From the NCBI GenBank assembly GCA_021780395.1, contig JAJXYU010000036.1, positions 1-6,332 on the forward strand: a stretch of DNA of 6,332 nucleotides, given 5' to 3'. Below the pieces are notes generated by a model. The model was not told the origin of the DNA and did not search any database. It worked only from the letters and a program-made list of their open reading frames with translations. Each line of letters starts with the position of its first letter. Within the stretch, counting starts at the first letter, position 1. This stretch comes from Pseudomonadota bacterium. GTDB taxonomy: Bacteria > Pseudomonadota > Gammaproteobacteria > Steroidobacterales > Steroidobacteraceae. The position numbers and the translations under genes were made by a program. Positions 1 through 6,332 of the stretch are shown here, piece after piece.

Positions 1-284
1 GCCAGCGCCATCAGCGGGATCAGCGAATTGCCGATGATCGCGATGCGTTTCTTGTCGAAGCGATCGCCGGCGAGGCCGCCGAGATACGCAAAGAACGCGC
101 CGCCGCCGAACGCCACGGCGGTCGCGAGGCCGTACGCGACGAGCGTCGCGTGCAGATGCATCACGAGCAGCAATGGAAACAGCGCCGCGACGCCCTGATA
201 GCCGAGATCCGCGAAGAACGCGGAGAAGCACAGCAGATACGCGTCGCGCCCGAGGCGTCCGGTGCCGCCGCGCCCGGCCGCCAT
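1..284 (-). CDS. MFS transporter, N-terminal part (3' end beyond window)
   Basis: This is the start of an inner-membrane transporter of the major facilitator superfamily; 94 codons are visible and the gene runs off the left edge. A short basic, glycine-rich leader (residues 1-14, MAAGRGGTGRLGRD) precedes a hydrophobic segment at about residues 15-41 (core FFADLGYQGVAALFPLLLV) and a second at about 50-70. Between the second and third segments sits the MFS loop motif A (GLAGDRFDKKR, residues 70-80), in which the usual glycine after DRx is Asp77. A third hydrophobic segment starts at about residue 81. ATG at 284 is chosen because it is 5 bases past the tldD stop and puts the leader just before the first membrane segment; no in-frame start lies closely upstream. 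There is no clear Shine-Dalgarno sequence, so translation is probably coupled to tldD. The family is clear from motif A and the membrane pattern. The substrate cannot be told from this fragment. Confidence 0.88.
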   Translation of the reverse strand, partial: MAAGRGGTGRLGRDAYLLCFSAFFADLGYQGVAALFPLLLVMHLHATLVAYGLATAVAFGGGAFFAYLGGLAGDRFDKKRIAIIGNSLIPLMAL

Positions 285-289
285 GTCCG

Positions 290-1732
290 TCAGCCCGTGC
301 CGCCGACGGTCAGCGCGTCGACCCGCAGGGTCGGCTGGCCGACGCCGACCGGCACCGATTGACCCTCCTTGCCGCAGGTGCCGACGCCGGCATCGAGCTT
401 CAGATCGTCGCCGACCATGCTCACCCGCGTGAGCACGTCGGGCCCGTTGCCGATCAAGGTCGCACCCTTGACGGGCGCGCCGATCCGGCCGTGCTCGATC
501 AGGTACGCCTCGCTCGCCGAGAACACGAACTTGCCCGACGTGATGTCGACCTGCCCGCCGCCGAAGTTGACCGCGTACAGGCCCCGTTCGACCGATGCGA
601 CGATTTCCTCGGGCGCGTGACGGCCGGCACGCATATAGGTGTTCGTCATTCGCGGCAGCGTCATGTGCGCGAACGATTCACGGCGGCCGTTCCCGGTCGG
701 CGCCATTTTCATCAAACGGGCGTTCAGCTTGTCCTGCAGATAGCCGCGCAGGATCCCGTCCTCGATCAACACCGTGCACTGGGTCGCCGTGCCCTCGTCG
801 TCGACGTTGAGCGAGCCCCGCCGGCGCTCGAGCGTGCCGTCGTCGACGACGGTGATCGATTCGGCGGCGACGCGCTCGCCGATCCGGTTGGAGAACGCGG
901 AGGTGCCCTTGCGGTTGAAGTCGCCCTCGAGACCGTGGCCGATCGCCTCGTGCAGCAGGATCCCGGGCCAGCCGGGCCCGAGCACGACGGTCATCGTGCC
1001 CGCCGGCGCGGCGATCGCGTCGAGGTTCACCAGCGCCTGCCGCACCGCCTCGCGTGCATGGACGAGCGGCAGATCCGCGCGCAGCAGCTCGTCGATCCCG
1101 AACCGCCCGCCGCCGCCGCTGTAGCCTTGCTCGCGCCGTCCACCGTGCTCGGCGATCACCGAGACGTTCACCCGCACCAGCGGACGCACGTCGGCGACGA
1201 ACGTGCCGTCGCTCGCGGCGATCAGCACGACCTCGTGAACCGCGGCGAGCGAGGCCATCACCTGCTTCACGCGCGGGTCGATCCGCCGCGCTTCCGCGTC
1301 GACGCGCAACAGCCACGCGACCTTGTCCTCGTCGCGGACGGTGTCGAGCGGGTCGATCGGCGCGTAGAGCTGCCGACCCGGCTCGCGTGACCACGCCTTG
1401 AGCTCCTGCGAGCCGCCGCTGCGGGCGATCGCGCGCGCGGCGCGCGCCGCCTCCTCGAGCGCCGCCGGCGCGAGCTCGTCGGTGTACGCGAAGCCGGTAC
1501 GCTCGCCGGTGACCGCGCGCACGCCGACGCCCTGCTCGATGCTATGGGCGCCCTCCTTGACGATACGATCGTCGAGCGACCAGGACTCCTCGCGCGAGGA
1601 CTGGAAATACAGATCGGCGTAGTCGATCCCGCGGTTCATCAGGCCGCCGAGCGCGGCCTCGATCCGGCGTTCGTCGAGACCCGCCGGAGACAGGATCGCG
1701 CGCTCGGCGACTTCGAGCTTGGTGTCGGTCAT
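290..1732 (-). CDS. tldD: TldD, zinc metalloprotease subunit of TldD/TldE
   Basis: TldD is the catalytic subunit of the cytoplasmic TldD/TldE (PmbA) heterodimer. In E. coli this protease trims the microcin B17 precursor and degrades unfolded peptides and the CcdA antitoxin. The product here is 480 aa, essentially the E. coli TldD length. The zinc site is intact: HEAIGH at residues 261-266, followed by the family block [20 protein letters not shown] (267-286), and the C-terminal ligand Cys453 within [19 protein letters not shown] (449-467). The N-terminal domain begins near residue 36 (DYADLYFQ) and includes the LDD/VKE strand near 53-60. The HExxxH motif and C-terminal cysteine identify TldD rather than TldE/PmbA, which lacks them. 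ATG at 1732 overlaps the amidase stop as ATGA and has GGAG 5 bases upstream; the open frame extends further upstream but that part is out-of-frame amidase sequence. The partner gene pmbA/tldE is not in the window. Confidence 0.97.
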   Translation of the reverse strand: MTDTKLEVAERAILSPAGLDERRIEAALGGLMNRGIDYADLYFQSSREESWSLDDRIVKEGAHSIEQGVGVRAVTGERTGFAYTDELAPAALEEAARAARAIARSGGSQELKAWSREPGRQLYAPIDPLDTVRDEDKVAWLLRVDAEARRIDPRVKQVMASLAAVHEVVLIAASDGTFVADVRPLVRVNVSVIAEHGGRREQGYSGGGGRFGIDELLRADLPLVHAREAVRQALVNLDAIAAPAGTMTVVLGPGWPGILLHEAIGHGLEGDFNRKGTSAFSNRIGERVAAESITVVDDGTLERRRGSLNVDDEGTATQCTVLIEDGILRGYLQDKLNARLMKMAPTGNGRRESFAHMTLPRMTNTYMRAGRHAPEEIVASVERGLYAVNFGGGQVDITSGKFVFSASEAYLIEHGRIGAPVKGATLIGNGPDVLTRVSMVGDDLKLDAGVGTCGKEGQSVPVGVGQPTLRVDALTVGGTG

Positions 1733-2568
1733 ACGGGCTCCATCGCGGCTCGAGGTGACTCGAGCCGCCGGTTTTGCAGGACGGGGAAACGGGCGCGCGT
1801 CCGTGCGAGCGCGTCGAGATCGAGGTCGGCGACGACGATCCCGGCGCCCTGCCCGCGGCGCTCGAGCACCTGCCCCCAATAATCGACGATCAAGGTGTCC
1901 CCATACGTTTCCCGACCGTTGCTGTGGGTGCCCGCTTGCGCCGGCGCGACGACGTAACACAGGTTCTCTATCGCGCGCGCGCGCAGCAGCACCTCCCAGT
2001 GCGCCCGTCCGGTCGGCACGGTGAATGCCGACGGCACCGCGAGCCAGTAGGCGCCCTGCGCGACGAGTGCGCGGTAGAGTTCGGGAAACCGCACGTCGTA
2101 GCACACCGACAGGCCGGCGCGGCCGACCGGCGTGTCGACGACGACGATCCGGTCACCTGGCGTCACATGACGTGATTCGCGGTATTGCTCGTCACGACCC
2201 GGGATCGCGACGTCGAACAGGTGGATCTTGTCGTAGCGCGCGACGCGCCGGCCCCGCGCGTCGAACAGGAGCGAGGCGTTCGCGACCCGATCGGCCGCAT
2301 CGACCCGCAGGTTCACCGTGCCGGCGAGTATCCACAAGCCGAGCTCGCGCGCGGTCGCGCCGAGGAACGACTGCACGCGTCCCGCGCCGTCGGTCTCCGC
2401 GACCTCCAGCTTGTCGATGTCCTGCAAGCCGAGAAATGAAAAATTCTCCGGCAGGCAGGCGATTTCGGCGCCCGCGTCCTTCGCGGCGCGCAGCAAACCG
2501 CCGGCGACCGTCAGATTCTCCTCGACACGATGAGTCGAGCTCATCTGGATGGCTGCGATCCGTCCCAT
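1729..2568 (-). CDS. carbon-nitrogen hydrolase, Nit1 / deaminated glutathione amidase type
   Basis: A 279-aa cytoplasmic amidase of the nitrilase superfamily, full length for the Nit branch. The catalytic Glu-Lys-Cys triad is present: Glu41 in LPENFSF, Lys114 in YDKIHLFD, and Cys156 in [13 protein letters not shown]. Glu131 (YRES) matches the extra conserved glutamate of Nit proteins. The segment [13 protein letters not shown] (189-201), together with HLFDVAIPG (116-124) and the YGD...VDYWGQV stretch near 222-234, is characteristic of Nit1. Nit1 proteins hydrolyse deaminated glutathione, a side product of transaminases acting on glutathione, to alpha-ketoglutarate and Cys-Gly. That substrate is inferred from family resemblance; another small omega-amide substrate is possible. 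ATG at 2568 directly follows the yhdP stop (TAG-ATG) with a purine-rich site upstream inside yhdP. Genes of this type between yhdP and tldD are common in beta- and gammaproteobacteria. The last 14 codons hold a strong inverted repeat next to the tldD start. Confidence 0.93.
   Translation of the reverse strand: MGRIAAIQMSSTHRVEENLTVAGGLLRAAKDAGAEIACLPENFSFLGLQDIDKLEVAETDGAGRVQSFLGATARELGLWILAGTVNLRVDAADRVANASLLFDARGRRVARYDKIHLFDVAIPGRDEQYRESRHVTPGDRIVVVDTPVGRAGLSVCYDVRFPELYRALVAQGAYWLAVPSAFTVPTGRAHWEVLLRARAIENLCYVVAPAQAGTHSNGRETYGDTLIVDYWGQVLERRGQGAGIVVADLDLDALARTRARFPVLQNRRLESPRAAMEPV
1738..1741 (-). promoter_or_regulatory. ribosome binding site of tldD
   Basis: GGAG on the minus strand, 5 bases before the tldD ATG at 1732, inside the last codons of the amidase gene. 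Its position supports the 480-aa TldD start over upstream alternatives. Only three bases separate it from the foot of a strong potential hairpin (1745-1768), which may influence ribosome access. Confidence 0.7.
1745..1768 (-). other. perfect 10-bp inverted repeat with 4-base loop before tldD
   Basis: On the transcribed strand the arms are GCGGCTCGAG and CTCGAGCCGC, separated by TCAC; all ten pairs match and eight of them are G-C. The repeat lies in the 3' end of the amidase gene (codons for Arg-Leu-Glu-Ser-Pro-Arg-Ala), and its downstream foot is three bases before the tldD GGAG. No run of T follows it, so it is not a standard intrinsic terminator. In the mRNA it should form a very stable hairpin. 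A role in RNA processing, message stability or tldD translation is inference; the repeat itself is directly visible. Confidence 0.6.
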
Positions 2569-5500
2569 CTATTTCACGTCCTTCCTTCCGGCCTTGGCGA
2601 TCGCGGCGGCGGCCGCCGCGTGATCGATGCTTTCCACCTTCGGATTGGTCCAGCTGCCGCTGATCCGATAATAACCCCTCTCCAGACCCTGGAGCGGCTG
2701 CTTGAACACTTCGGTGAACAGCAGCACCGCGGCGCCGACGACCGGTCCGCCCGCGAGCGCGCCGGCGAGCGGCAGCGTGCTGCCGACCCGGTTGGTGACG
2801 ATCGCGATCTGGTCGTAGTCCTGCGCCTTCAGGCCGATCCGACCGATGACGCCGATCTGCGCCGCCGGCCCCTTGAGCGATACGTCGTTGGTGTAGGCGT
2901 TGCCAGCGCGCAAGGTGAACGTTCCGTCCACGTGATCGAACGCGAGTCCCTGGTCGGTCACGTCGCTGAAGTCGAGCGCGAGCCGCCGCGGCAGCGCGGC
3001 GACGCTCGCGAGACCGAGCACCCGTCCCGCGCCGGGCTTGATGTCGAAGATCTGACCGTGCACCACCGCGACCTTCACCCGGCCGTCGGCCTCCCGAAAC
3101 GCGTCCACCGTCGGCACCCCGTCCCAGCGCAGATCGAAGTCGACCCGGCCGGACTCGCCGGAGATCACCCGGACGTAGCCGAGATCGGCCATGGTCTCCT
3201 CGACGTTGCTGCTCGTGAGTGCACCGACGAGATGCCCGCGGCCGGTGCCGGTCCCACGCCAATCGCCGCGCAGTTGGGCGGCGAAGCTGCGGCCGGTGAA
3301 GGTCATGTCGTCGAGAACCAACCCGTCGGCGACCGCGGAGACACGCGCCTGCACCGCGCCGAGCCGGCGCCCGGCCCAGGTGAATCGACCGACGCGGATC
3401 CGCGCCGCCGGCAGCCTCGACGGATCGACGCGCGGCGCCGCGCCCGTCGCTTGCGAGTCCGGCGGACGGGAGACCTTCGTCGGCTCGATCACGTCGAGCT
3501 TCGAGAAGTCGAAGTCCCAGGGCGTTGTGCGCCCGTCCACGGCGGGAACCCGCACCGTGCCATCCGTGTTCGGACCACCGAACGCGATGCGCCAGCCGCC
3601 GTCGGTCGCTGCAAGATCGAGTTCGAGGTCACGGATCCCGAGCGCGGCATAATCGAGCTCGCCGATCCGCAGCCGCGCGCCGACGCGCACCCGCGACGGC
3701 GCGGTATTCGAGCCCCGCGGCACGAAGCGGCTCCAGCCGCGCAGGTCGACCCGGGCGATCCTGCCCCGCAGATCGAGCACGTCGTCCGGATCGAAGCGCG
3801 GAACCGCGCCACCGAATCCGATCGCGGCGCGTGCGAAGCGCGCACCGGCGTCGCTCGCCTGCCACTCGAGCACGCCCCGGGCGAGCGTGCCGAGCGAAAA
3901 GTCGATCCGGGGCTCCGCGGCACGCGGCCAGCGGACATCGATCGAGAGCCGCATCCGCCGCTCCGCCGGCTTGTCGAGCGGCGCCGGCAGTTCGATCCCC
4001 AGCCCGTCGAGATCGGAGGCGAGTCGCAAGCGGCGCTCGCGCGCCGGCGCATCGAGGATCGTGAGCTGCGCGTGCCAGGCGGCCGCTCCGTCGAGTCGGC
4101 CCGCGGCCGGCAGACCGATCGCGGTCCCGATCGCCGCACCGTGCGCGATTCCGTCGAAGTCGAGCCGGGTGCCGCTCGCCGCGGTGCGCGCCGCACGCGC
4201 ACCGATCCTCACGGGCCCGCCCAGCAGGCGACCCGCGACGTCGGCCGCGACGATCCTAGTCTGGCTCACGGTGAAGTCTCCGTGGAGGTCGCTCGCGACG
4301 AACGGCACGCCCCGTCGGCCGATCGTGACGCCGTCGAGCCGGGCTTGCACGGCGACGTGGCGATGCGCGAAATCCTTGAACGGGAACCTCAGGCGCACGC
4401 GCGCGCCGATCGTACCGGTCGCGTGCCAATCGGTGAAGCTCCCGTGCGCGAATCCGTTGATCGGACTGTCGCGCAGGAATCGCAACGCGTCCGCCGCGTC
4501 ACTCGACGTCTCGGCGTGTGCGGTCAACACCGCATCGCGAAAATCCGCGAACCTCACCCGCGCGGCGGTGATCGGCAGACGGTCGATCGTCGCATGCTCG
4601 ACCCGGACCGTGAGGCCTTGATCGTGGAACCGGACGTCGGCCGCGGCATCCCGCATCGCCGGCCAGCCGTGCGCGAATCGCAGCGTCGCGCCCTCGACCT
4701 GCAGGTGTGCGAGGAACTCGCCGCCGCCGTCGCGGAAGGGGAAGTGCCGCAAGGGTCCGCGAAGCACGACCTCGCCCGAGGGCACGCGTCCACCGAGGAA
4801 CGCCTGGTCGAGCCACGCGAGCGCCTTCGGGTGCAGCGTCGCCCGCGGCAGGTACAGGGCCGCATCGGCCAGCCTGCCATCGCGCAACCGCCCGACGAGA
4901 TCGATCAGCGGCGAATGGCCGGTGCCGGGCAACCGGACCGCGGCGACGATCCCGAGCGCGCCGTCGGTGTTGCCGAAGCCGAGGTGCGGCGTCGCGATCA
5001 ACAGCCCCGTCGGCGTGCGGCTCCAGAACACGGTTCCATCGAGCGTGTCGACCCCGATCGGTCGTGGCCATTGGGTGGGCCAATCGACGATCAGCGACCG
5101 CGACACGAAGCTCACGTGGCCGGCATTCTGGTCGCCCGCCAAGACGCCGCTCAGGCCATGTACGCCCGGGAAGCGACCGGATGCCGCGAAACCGGCGTCG
5201 TGGAACCGGGCGCGCACCCGGAACCGCCAGGGCGTCCGGGAGTTCGCCCGCTCGAGCGACAAGCTCGCATCGCGCCATTCGCCGGTCGGCGCCAGCGCGA
5301 TCAACCGCGCCCGCGTGGAGTTGTGCGGCAGCAGAGCCGCCAGCGGCAGCAGGTTGTCGGCGCGCAGATAACTCGCGCGCGCGCGCAAGTCGAGCCCGCC
5401 GCCGCGGATACCCCGCCAGCTCACGTCGAATCGCGACGGAGGATCGGTGCGGCCATCGCGTTGCGCCTGCAAACCCCGGCCGGCGAGCGACCACCGATCC

Positions 5501-6332
5501 CCGGCGTGGGTCAGTTGCAGATGCCCGGCGATGCGGTCGAATCGCGCGAGTGTCCCCCCGCTCGCGCGCGCGACGACCCGGGTCGCGGAGAAGTCGAAGC
5601 TGGCGCGCGTCAAATCGCGGCCGGCGCCGCTCGCGACGAGGCGGAACGCGCCGCCGCCCGATCGGAGATGGCCGAGCATGTCGGGCAGCAGACGCCGCCA
5701 TCCCGCGAACGACACGCCGCGGCTCGCGAGCGTCGCACGCCAGCGCGGCTCGACCGACGTGCCGAGGCCGTCCGCGCGGCCGGCGAAGCGCAGGGCGCCG
5801 CCGAGCGCTGCCGGCAGGCGCGCTGCGAGGCGCACCTGCACCGTGCCCGCATCGCGACGCGCCGAGAAATCGACGTGGTCGAGGACCAGTTTCGGCAGAC
5901 GGCGATTCCAGCCGGTCACGGTCAAGCGGCCGTTGCGGATCGACAGAATACCCGGGGGCAGGTCGCTCGGACGAAACGCCGCCGCCGAACGCGCGTGCAC
6001 GCCGATCCCGGCCGTCAACGAGAACCGTGCCGGTCCGGTGCGCGCGATCACGATCGTCGGGGAATCGAGGTCGATCCGCGGCGTGAACCATCGGCCGCTG
6101 GTCAACACCCGCCAGACGTCGATGCCGATGCGGCCGCGGGCCGCCTTCGCGAGCACCCGCCGCTCGTCCGCGGAACGCAGCTCGAGGTCCCGGAACGAGA
6201 GTTCCGGACCGTACCAGCGCAGCGCCGGGGAGACGCGGCTGAAGCGCACGTGCAATCCGGTCTGCCGGAACACCCAGGCCCGGATCTCGGTTTGATAGCG
6301 CGGCACGCGGTCGAGCGCGATCTTCGTCGCGA
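2569..6332 (-). CDS. yhdP: YhdP family AsmA-like envelope protein, 5' end beyond window
   Basis: YhdP is a large inner-membrane-anchored protein of the AsmA superfamily that bridges the periplasm. In E. coli it works redundantly with TamB and YdbH to move phospholipids to the outer membrane. Here 1253 uninterrupted codons are visible up to the stop TAG at 2569-2571. The frame stays open to the right edge, so the GTG at 6306 is not taken as the start. Roughly 30-40 N-terminal residues, including the expected membrane anchor, are estimated to be missing. The visible N-terminus (ATKIALDRVPRYQTEIRAWV and onward) resembles the start of the AsmA-like fold just after the anchor. The body is beta-rich and repetitive, as expected for a hydrophobic-groove lipid-transfer protein. 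A linker with DPSRLPA (about 3411-3431) leads into the C-terminal block, where GRVLGLASVAALPRRLALDF starts at about 3027. The hydrophobic GGPVVGAAVLL follows at about 2719-2755, then YYRISGSWTNPKVE. The tail ends in six alanines and a basic GRKDVK. It is the first visible gene of the operon. Confidence 0.93.
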   Translation of the reverse strand, partial: ATKIALDRVPRYQTEIRAWVFRQTGLHVRFSRVSPALRWYGPELSFRDLELRSADERRVLAKAARGRIGIDVWRVLTSGRWFTPRIDLDSPTIVIARTGPARFSLTAGIGVHARSAAAFRPSDLPPGILSIRNGRLTVTGWNRRLPKLVLDHVDFSARRDAGTVQVRLAARLPAALGGALRFAGRADGLGTSVEPRWRATLASRGVSFAGWRRLLPDMLGHLRSGGGAFRLVASGAGRDLTRASFDFSATRVVARASGGTLARFDRIAGHLQLTHAGDRWSLAGRGLQAQRDGRTDPPSRFDVSWRGIRGGGLDLRARASYLRADNLLPLAALLPHNSTRARLIALAPTGEWRDASLSLERANSRTPWRFRVRARFHDAGFAASGRFPGVHGLSGVLAGDQNAGHVSFVSRSLIVDWPTQWPRPIGVDTLDGTVFWSRTPTGLLIATPHLGFGNTDGALGIVAAVRLPGTGHSPLIDLVGRLRDGRLADAALYLPRATLHPKALAWLDQAFLGGRVPSGEVVLRGPLRHFPFRDGGGEFLAHLQVEGATLRFAHGWPAMRDAAADVRFHDQGLTVRVEHATIDRLPITAARVRFADFRDAVLTAHAETSSDAADALRFLRDSPINGFAHGSFTDWHATGTIGARVRLRFPFKDFAHRHVAVQARLDGVTIGRRGVPFVASDLHGDFTVSQTRIVAADVAGRLLGGPVRIGARAARTAASGTRLDFDGIAHGAAIGTAIGLPAAGRLDGAAAWHAQLTILDAPARERRLRLASDLDGLGIELPAPLDKPAERRMRLSIDVRWPRAAEPRIDFSLGTLARGVLEWQASDAGARFARAAIGFGGAVPRFDPDDVLDLRGRIARVDLRGWSRFVPRGSNTAPSRVRVGARLRIGELDYAALGIRDLELDLAATDGGWRIAFGGPNTDGTVRVPAVDGRTTPWDFDFSKLDVIEPTKVSRPPDSQATGAAPRVDPSRLPAARIRVGRFTWAGRRLGAVQARVSAVADGLVLDDMTFTGRSFAAQLRGDWRGTGTGRGHLVGALTSSNVEETMADLGYVRVISGESGRVDFDLRWDGVPTVDAFREADGRVKVAVVHGQIFDIKPGAGRVLGLASVAALPRRLALDFSDVTDQGLAFDHVDGTFTLRAGNAYTNDVSLKGPAAQIGVIGRIGLKAQDYDQIAIVTNRVGSTLPLAGALAGGPVVGAAVLLFTEVFKQPLQGLERGYYRISGSWTNPKVESIDHAAAAAAIAKAGRKDVK
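2579..2587 (-). promoter_or_regulatory. probable ribosome binding site of the amidase gene
   Basis: AAGGAAGGA on the minus strand within the last codons of yhdP (Arg-Lys-Asp region), ending 10 bases before the amidase ATG at 2568. The spacing is slightly long for an optimal Shine-Dalgarno site. Ribosomes finishing yhdP at the adjoining TAG could also reinitiate directly, so this site may act together with coupling. Confidence 0.5.

Noticed and set aside
173..1390. Long plus-strand open frame (405 codons) opposite tldD
   Set aside because: It lies opposite an intact, strongly conserved TldD; the translation is rich in Arg, Ala, Asp and His with no recognisable motif, as expected of a GC-rich antisense shadow.
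1972..1984. Alternating CG tract, with a similar one at 5374-5386
   Set aside because: Both encode Ala-Arg repeats within conserved genes in a GC-rich genome; a Z-DNA role has no support.
1733..2104. N-terminal extension of the TldD frame upstream of ATG 1732
   Set aside because: This region is the amidase read in the wrong phase; the ATG at 1732 gives the normal family length and has a GGAG site.
2521..2545. Two overlapping 6-bp inverted repeats near the amidase start, which could form alternative hairpins
   Set aside because: Stems this short are frequent by chance at this base composition and no regulatory context is visible.
4707..6086. Long plus-strand open frame (459 codons) opposite yhdP
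   Set aside because: The translation is mostly Arg, Ala, Ser and Gly with no family resemblance, and the yhdP frame on the other strand is continuous and coding.
4499..6091. 530-codon minus-strand open frame in another phase of yhdP
   Set aside because: It overlaps yhdP completely, is low complexity and arginine-rich, and matches nothing recognisable.
6304..6306. GTG as the start of yhdP
   Set aside because: The frame stays open to the window edge, the upstream codons (A-T-K-I-A-L-D-R) fit the family, and the expected membrane anchor would be missing if translation began here.

Overview
The window holds four genes, all on the minus strand and all tightly packed. In transcription order they are: a large AsmA-superfamily gene, yhdP (2569-6332, 5' end cut off by the window edge); a carbon-nitrogen hydrolase of the Nit1 / deaminated glutathione amidase type (1729-2568); the zinc metalloprotease gene tldD (290-1732); and the first 94 codons of a major facilitator superfamily transporter (1-284, running off the left edge). 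No RNA gene, mobile element, CRISPR array, or non-coding stretch over 300 bases was seen. The only bases not in a CDS are the 5 between tldD and the transporter.

The very high GC content (about 70% by eye) and the order yhdP - amidase - tldD point to a GC-rich beta- or gammaproteobacterium. In gammaproteobacteria this set usually follows mreBCD-maf-rng; in many betaproteobacteria yhdP follows glnE. The gene upstream of yhdP lies outside the window, so the choice between these classes cannot be made here.

The junctions indicate one operon with coupled translation. The yhdP stop TAG is followed at once by the amidase ATG. The amidase stop and the tldD start share four bases (ATGA). The tldD stop lies 5 bases before the transporter ATG. 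No promoter or intrinsic terminator is visible, so transcription must enter from beyond position 6332.

The products have separate known roles: phospholipid traffic between the envelope membranes (YhdP), removal of damaged deaminated glutathione (Nit1 type), peptide and modified-peptide proteolysis (TldD with its partner TldE/PmbA, not encoded here), and small-molecule transport. The core genes are ordinary. The points most worth a second look are a perfect 10-bp hairpin beside the tldD ribosome binding site and the transporter attached to the end of the operon. I see no convincing evidence of a new biological system in this window.
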